In this document: positions 57,911 through 64,000 of the stretch, piece by piece
Layout of the letters: every line of letters begins with the position of its first letter
Numbering within the stretch: the stretch's first letter is position 1
From: Ancylostoma caninum
Lineage: Eukaryota > Nematoda > Chromadorea > Rhabditida > Ancylostomatidae
DNA length: 64,000 bases
Reading direction: 5' to 3'
NCBI GenBank assembly: GCA_037903475.1
Contig: JBAJFG010000492.1
Span: 620,001 to 684,000 of the forward strand
The notes under the pieces: model-generated
What the model was told of the DNA's origin: nothing
What the model saw: only the letters and a program-made list of their open reading frames with translations
Databases searched by the model: none
Made by a program: the position numbers and the translations under genes

Positions 57911-60880
57911 CCTTGCTTGACCACAATGTCAGTTCTTCAGTGCTATGATTAGACTGTACTATGATTGGTTTTCAGTGCTACGACTAAGAATAATGGGGGG
58001 GAGGAGCGCCAGGATACGAGTTTGCTGACTGATAAGGGTGCATCTGTGCCCAAGTGCGGGAAAACGTCATATGACGGGTATGTATAGCCGAGCAGGCAGG
58101 TTGGTAGAATATACGCAACTCATGAGAGGAATTTTATATTTGAGCGCAGTTAATGTTTACTTTTACTTCTTCTTAATTTTCTGAGTAATTCGAGAGTTTG
58201 AAAGTTTAGCCCATACCTGAAGTGCCCACTCTCCCTCCTAGCGTCCCGTGGGGGTGCTGATATAAGACAACTTGACATGCTTCTTACAATAAACATAAAA
58301 CCGACCCACCATCAGCATTTTTAATATAACTCTATGGCTTTTGATTGTGGGTGATACAGTGTGCCTATCGTAACCCATGAAATTGGTAATACGGTACAAA
58401 GTGGTAGCTATATTCGAATTTTCCAGATGAAATAGCACATCTATGTAGAGTTTCAAGAGTTTCTGTTCTCGGAGAACCCACTTTTTTACGTGGGACACAC
58501 CCGTGGATCCAATTTTCATCAGTTCGGTAGAAGTTCGAAACAGGTAGTGGTATATTGCAAAATGGGAAGCTAATCAGCTTTGCAGTTCTTGTCCAAAACA
58601 TGGCTCAAGCTCGATGGAAGCGACACAGCTCCATGTGGATTTCAGGGGAATTGAATGCAGGAATGATATGCTTCGAACGTATACCTCGCACGTCGATGCT
58701 GTAAGGGAACATGTATGTACTTATTATGTATGTACATATTATTATTATTTATGCATGTATGTACGTACGTAAAACAGATGAACGTTTAACGTTGGTTGAG
58801 TATCTCATCCTTAGGCATCTAAAACAAGCTACATATGGAATGAACTCATATATCAACAGGGATCATTGCTGATGGACAGAAAAAGATCCGTCTATCCTGG
58901 GTGCCTAAAGCGCCATTCATTTGAAATGCAGATACTGCCAGTATCTGGTTGTTTTCGAGGTAATTTGTAGTTGTTTTCATCATATGTCATTTTTCGATAG
59001 AAGCCAGCGTAATGGGCCTCGCTTGACTCGTTCTCCCACCCATGAATGCAGGTCTATTGCCTTTTGTTATCCCATTAAATGTAAAAATTTTGCCGTATTC
59101 TAGCAAGAATGACACAACTAGATCCTCTGTGCATTTATAAATATCCTGCGGGTGTGTAGTTAGTTGTTCTTGTGTTGTTCTCTGAAATCTTTGCTCGCTA
59201 TACATATTTGGAACGATGCTGCATTTTGTTGTGGCAAATGGCGGTTTGTATGCATTCTGATCCTAACACTGTGACTTAGATCGTCTCGTTAAGGTCGTAT
59301 TTTCTTCCCTCGAGTCTTCATTTCTGTTGTAAAATGAATTTTAGTACATCTGAGTGCAAGAGGGTGTAAATAGTGTTCAGTGAAGATCTGTGGAAGCCGT
59401 TGAATAAGTGCTGACTGTATCCAATTTTGGAATGTTGGGAGAGGTCAGAAAATTCATCATTCTGAGGAATTTGTTAAGTTCGTGAAGCGGGCCTGATCTG
59501 TGTATTAGCCGTTGCAGCCTTTTGTTTTATAGTTCACACCCTTATTTATTTACTGCACGTGCACTGCACGTGATTAGGTAAATACAGAACGACTACAAAA
59601 ACAGGAACAAAAGACAACACAGCGAAAATAACAATCTGGGAACAAAAGAGACCAACATCATCTAACATTGAGGGCTACTTAAAATGACATCTTTAAATTT
59701 TTTGCGGTTGCTTCAAAAACTAATTGTTTTAGATAGTTTAGCATACTCAGTTTCTGTTCTCACTTGGTGAAAAGCCTCTTCTTAGAGAAGATCTCAGTTG
59801 ATGTAACAAAAGCTTGGTTTTATCTGCCCTTCATTTTACTGGCGACTTCCATATAAAGAACTCTTTTTAAAGTGAAACCAAGTTCCTGAAGCTTCCATGA
59901 ATTGAAGCAGGCCGATCAAAATTTCAAAGTCTTCTCATCTTGGAATAAAGATTTGCACTGAATGGTCGAGGAGAATCTTCGGTAGACAGTGCAGTTTTCT
60001 ACTTTTCCTTTGCAATGATCCGTTTCTTTGTCTTATTCCAGTGTTGTCGGTAGTATTATGGAGTGCTCCTGTCACAGTAAGATCAATAAATGAAAAACAA
60101 TTTCTCGTTCTGGGCTTGGAGTTGCTGACTGCGTGATATAAAAAGTGGTACGTTTTACCTGAAAAAAAAAATCTTGCGAGAAGGAAACTTTGCAAACACG
60201 CATTAATCTGACTATTACTACATACACATGTCTCCATGACGTCTGCAGTGTTTTTCTTTTTCTTTCCGTCGACTTCTTTGATGTTTGTGGAACTGTTATG
60301 GGAATCGTTAATCCCACTTATATTTGAAAACGAAGTGCATATGTACTCAGTGCCTTCAGCGAAGAAACATGGCGAAAAACTTGATGAGCACGAAAGGAAT
60401 ACACTGACAACTTCTGCAGCCGTGGACATAGCCTCTTCTGCAAAACAGAAAGCTTAAAGACAGAGCAAAAAAGCAGTAGTCTGGAAAAGCAAGTGGTGAA
60501 AAATGATCCTGTCTTTGTTAATGCACTGAAAAATAGACATTCAAAAATTAACAAAGTTGCTAAGACACTCGTTTCCCAGATTTTGACGTAGATTAACATT
60601 TCATTGTGTTATCATATTATCTTATTTCTTTAGTCATTCTTACCCCAGCTGTGAATTTTTGAAGTTGAATCCCACTTCTTTATGATTTCATTTTACAAAT
60701 TCCAGTTGTAAGTAGTTAAGACCTCCGCTCAAAGTGGCGGAGACTCCAGTTCCTCGTAACATGCCCTCTCACCATTATCTCCATCCGAAACTGAGTTGTG
60801 TCAATTTTTGGAATGTTACATCGTAGGTTCCGAAACAGTCAATAATTCTTCGATAATAGCCTTAATATCTCCACTACTGC
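57911..60880. other. No gene seen
   Basis: ATGTA-type low-complexity sequence at 58710-58770. A 164-codon minus-strand frame at 59935-60429 shows no domain and overlaps a plausible plus-strand frame, so neither is called. Confidence 0.4.
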
Positions 60881-61330
60881 TTAACTCTGGTAAAAATCTG
60901 CTTTCCGACAATCGGTTTCAGGTTCATGTTCAATATCAGATTGAAGAGGACTTTGGGGCATCCCTGCCAAGGTAGCTTTTGGCTCTACCTGTTTCAATTC
61001 TTTCGCCACTTTTTTCGAAACACGTATTGTGACGCGAACCGCTTTCTGATGAACGAAGGTGCTGCAGGATTTTGAACTTCCAGGCAGTTTCCCAGATTGT
61101 CTTGCCTCAATGCCAATACTACACATAGCTTGGATATCTCCGTTTCTTAGTAGTCAACGAGATAAATAGACAATTTTTTGTGCTGAACTTGGCTGCATCT
61201 TCTGCTGTTGAATTCCATCCAATGAAGAGAGGTTGGAGATTTCGCAGCCTGGGGATCACTTTTAGAGATAAATCTCCTATCTGGATCTCAGCACTAGCCG
61301 CATAAGTAACTATTGTTAAGGTCAACGTCT
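60881..61330 (-). CDS. Unassigned exon-like minus-strand block
   Basis: After CTGTTCTCTAG the minus strand reads TLTIVTYAASAEIQIGDLSL and PLFIGWNSTAEDAAKF. A second frame below reads SSKSCSTFVHQKAVRVTIRV and ends QSDIEHEPETDCRKADFYQS before a stop. A GTTCAGC/CTAAG mini-intron would join them in another phase. Composition is gene-like, but no family is recognised and the model is uncertain. Confidence 0.25.
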
Positions 61331-64000
61331 AGAGAACAGAGATTGAAGCCAAAATGTATCGAAACTCTGAAATAAAGGCTCCATTCAAAGTCTCAGGCAA
61401 ACACATTTGCATGGAAATCTCTTCTTACCACAAATTAATGACGTTCGAAATTCATGGACTCGTATCACTTCGCTGTCTTACTTCAGAGTATTGAATAAAA
61501 ACAGTGGCGGCTGAAATTTGTACGGTGGAAACATACGCTGATCATCAATCACGAGGTAGTACAATAGGCACCACCTCGTTGACGAAACAAGAGCCTGGAC
61601 TGCTATTACATCTAAGAGTTATTTGTTGTTTCTTCCTAAGTCACGAGCTTTATCCTATCGCGATGGGACCTTCGACACTAAGATATCCCAACACATTTAT
61701 TGAAAAGCCAACATACTTCGTCGTGAACGTAGCACTATACAGGCTTCATACGCGCTAGGCATGGTGTGGAACCATATAGATACTGAGGTCGGATTCTGGT
61801 TGATCTTGTTCTCATGTGATTGAGTTTGTGTATTTCGAAACACATTCACATAAATCGACGGCTCCCTAGGACATCTCCTTTAGCCATCGCTTTGTGCTCT
61901 TTGTGGAAATCGTCAAGTCCTCATGGTATTGCGACGATGTATATACACAGCCTTTCATTTAACAGAAAGTGGTAAAACATTCGAAAAGTGATTTGCGAGT
62001 GGATCCTATTGGTGCCGTTTTCCTAGGTTCCAATAGGGCACTCTTCTCTTCTTTCTTATTATTTTGTGCTTCTCATGATGTTCTCGATGGCGCTTATTGT
62101 GCTGCAACTCTAGGCTTTAATACAGCACTGTACCGTCTCTTCTTAACTTGAACACGTCGCGTCAACATTAGCCGTAGTTCCCGTCTGACTTACGTCACAG
62201 CTCCAATCTCACCATTTCAGTAGTGGGAAGTTGAGTGAACCAGTTCGTATGCTGCAATGATTGACAGGGAGCTACAACTCTCAGGAAAAAAATACCCCAC
62301 AAAGTTGCCGCTCCAAAGTTTCGGCTAAGAAAAAATGTTGCTTTTTTTGCTTTTTTTAGGCAACTCTTTCCGCTATTTGCATTCACCGCCCCATCCGTCC
62401 AAGTATTATACATAATCTGCTTACTTGCGTCACTCTTAACAAATTGTTGTTCATACTGGCTCAAGCAAATCAAATATGGAGCTGTTTGCAGCGCTCGCAT
62501 GGGGGCATTCTTCATTACTCACTATCACTAGATTTTTCTGGCGAAGGTTTCTCCAAAATGCCATAAAAGAGGTGACGACACTTTCGAAAAGTTAGAGCGA
62601 AATCGGGAAGCTCAAAAGTTCATTATGACCAATTATTCAGGAAACTTAATGTGCATGCAACTTCTTCAATAACCCGTCCCCAGCTGCAGAAAGTAGAAGT
62701 TGTTGCAAAAGAATGGGTGCATTCGCCTCAGTGATAGACTGGAATACACTTCCAACATTTCTGTTATTGAGAATCTATTAAGTTTAGCAAGATTACTCAA
62801 TTTGTTCACCTTTCCATTAAAATGGGTTGAAGGCATCGTTCCACCTCAGAATCTTTCTGATTCCTACATGAGTCATCGCAAACAAGAGTGCGTTCCAGGG
62901 TACAGGGACCTCCAACAGTGTGGAGCACGCCCTCTTGCTCTCCCGCCATTTTGCGGTATAGTCTACTCGGCCGTAGAGGCCACAAAATTTGGTCACAAAA
63001 TTTGCAGTTCCTAAACCTGTAGCTATTTAGGTAGTTGATCAACGGCTTCAAAATATAGAGCTATGTACATATGATATCTCTGTAAAAATTAACTTCAAGA
63101 TCATTGGGTTCTAGGCCAGAGCACTAGCGAGTGATGCATTGCGTGACTATTGTAAGTGTCATGTGATGAATCGTGAAACAGGTTTTTATTTTGCTTAATA
63201 CCGCCATTCTGTGTAGCTCGCATCATCTACCTTGAGCGTCTCTGTAGCCGAAAGATCTATAAGAAATACAGATTTTCTCTGCATGTAGGTGAGGTGGAGG
63301 TGAGGAGGTTGGGTGAAGTGAATTTCTCTTTGGTTTTTGTGACGCTCAATGACTAAACTTTAGCCTTAAAGTTTTAACTTTTAAAGGAACTAAAGTCCTC
63401 TTTCCCCGTAAAAGACTTGATGAGAAAGCCCAAACCAAATAACAAGCCTAAAGTATGTCTGTGGTGACAGCTACTGCAAACTGAAAGTGACAGGCATATT
63501 CAAGTGGGAAAAGCAGTGCTCCATCCATGCATGGAGGGGAATTTGAACTAAGCCATGCAGCAAGTTTCAGGTTATGTAACTGCCCCGATAAATGAGAAGT
63601 GGGACACGAGAACTTCTTACACCTTTCAGAAATTGCGTGGTGGCACCACTAAGGAATACGTGTAAAACTAGAATTTGGTCGGACAGTTTTTATTTGTTGT
63701 TTTGCGCCCTCGCAAATAGTCCTAAAAATAGAAGCTGGAAGACTTATATAGGAACCGGAAAACGATTGCAAAAGCGTCGGCTATCTATTATCTACATGTT
63801 TGCTGCTAGCGAGTAAATTTTACGGGTATCACATTTATGATCAGCACCGAGCAGTACTTTCTCTTTCGCATCCATATGTCACGTTACTTTTGGCCATCTG
63901 AACTACAAAGGAGTAATCCTGAGCGTGAGCGTCACTTTGCAGCACTTTCTCTCACGACTGACAGTGACTTTCTGCGGAACAGTGTAGTTTACTTTTTCCT
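61331..64000. other. No gene seen
   Basis: Frames up to 106 codons on both strands lack domains or consistent splice context. The final 60 bp contains GACAGTGACTTTCTGCGGAAC, resembling the arm of the hairpin-array elements. Confidence 0.4.

Noticed and set aside
59935..60429. 164-codon minus-strand ORF
   Set aside because: Low-complexity serine and phenylalanine stretches, no domain, and a competing plus-strand frame. Probably chance.

Overview
The window is eukaryotic and almost certainly from a nematode, most likely a clade V (strongylid or hookworm-like) parasite. It is AT-rich, with GT-AG introns, short exons of about 60-180 bp, and introns of up to 4 kb filled with Tc1/mariner-type elements, MITEs and RTE- and Penelope-like retroelement relics. 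Acceptor-like AG sites sit 1-4 nt before both start codons, as expected for spliced-leader trans-splicing. The strongylid placement is inference; the nematode call rests on gene structure, transposon mix and protein resemblance.

Two genes can be reconstructed exon by exon, both on the minus strand. (1) Positions 15317 down to 1258 hold the first 17 exons (588 codons) of glucosidase II alpha subunit (GH31, GANAB orthologue). It has a signal peptide and both catalytic motifs; the C-terminal third lies beyond the left edge. (2) Positions 36134 down to 23731 hold a complete ten-exon, 384-residue, divergent Cys-loop ligand-gated ion channel subunit. In both genes every splice phase agrees; the one defect is a 2-nt insertion in exon 8 of the GANAB gene.

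Layout: 1-15.3 kb is the GANAB gene. Introns 5 and 14 carry two related elements in opposite orientation, each a unique region of about 0.7 kb plus a tandem array of 90-bp hairpin units (6 copies on the left, 17 on the right), flanking exons 6-14. 15.3-23.7 kb is mostly gene-poor, with a mariner relic, a tRNA-headed SINE-like unit and a palindromic MITE. 23.7-36.1 kb is the channel gene; its introns hold a Tc1-like element, two mariner elements, a Tc1 transposase relic, two TTAA-flanked elements and two copies of a 165-bp TIR MITE. 36.1-64 kb is repeat-dominated, with no complete gene recognised: mariner copies, Penelope-like GIY-YIG fragments, a three-copy repeat family sharing one open reading frame, and a non-LTR reverse-transcriptase relic broken by inverted duplications.

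The two genes show no functional link: one trims glucose from N-glycans in the ER, the other is a predicted synaptic or surface channel. The best candidate for something new is the inverted pair of hairpin-array elements around GANAB exons 6-14, which could pair in the pre-mRNA.
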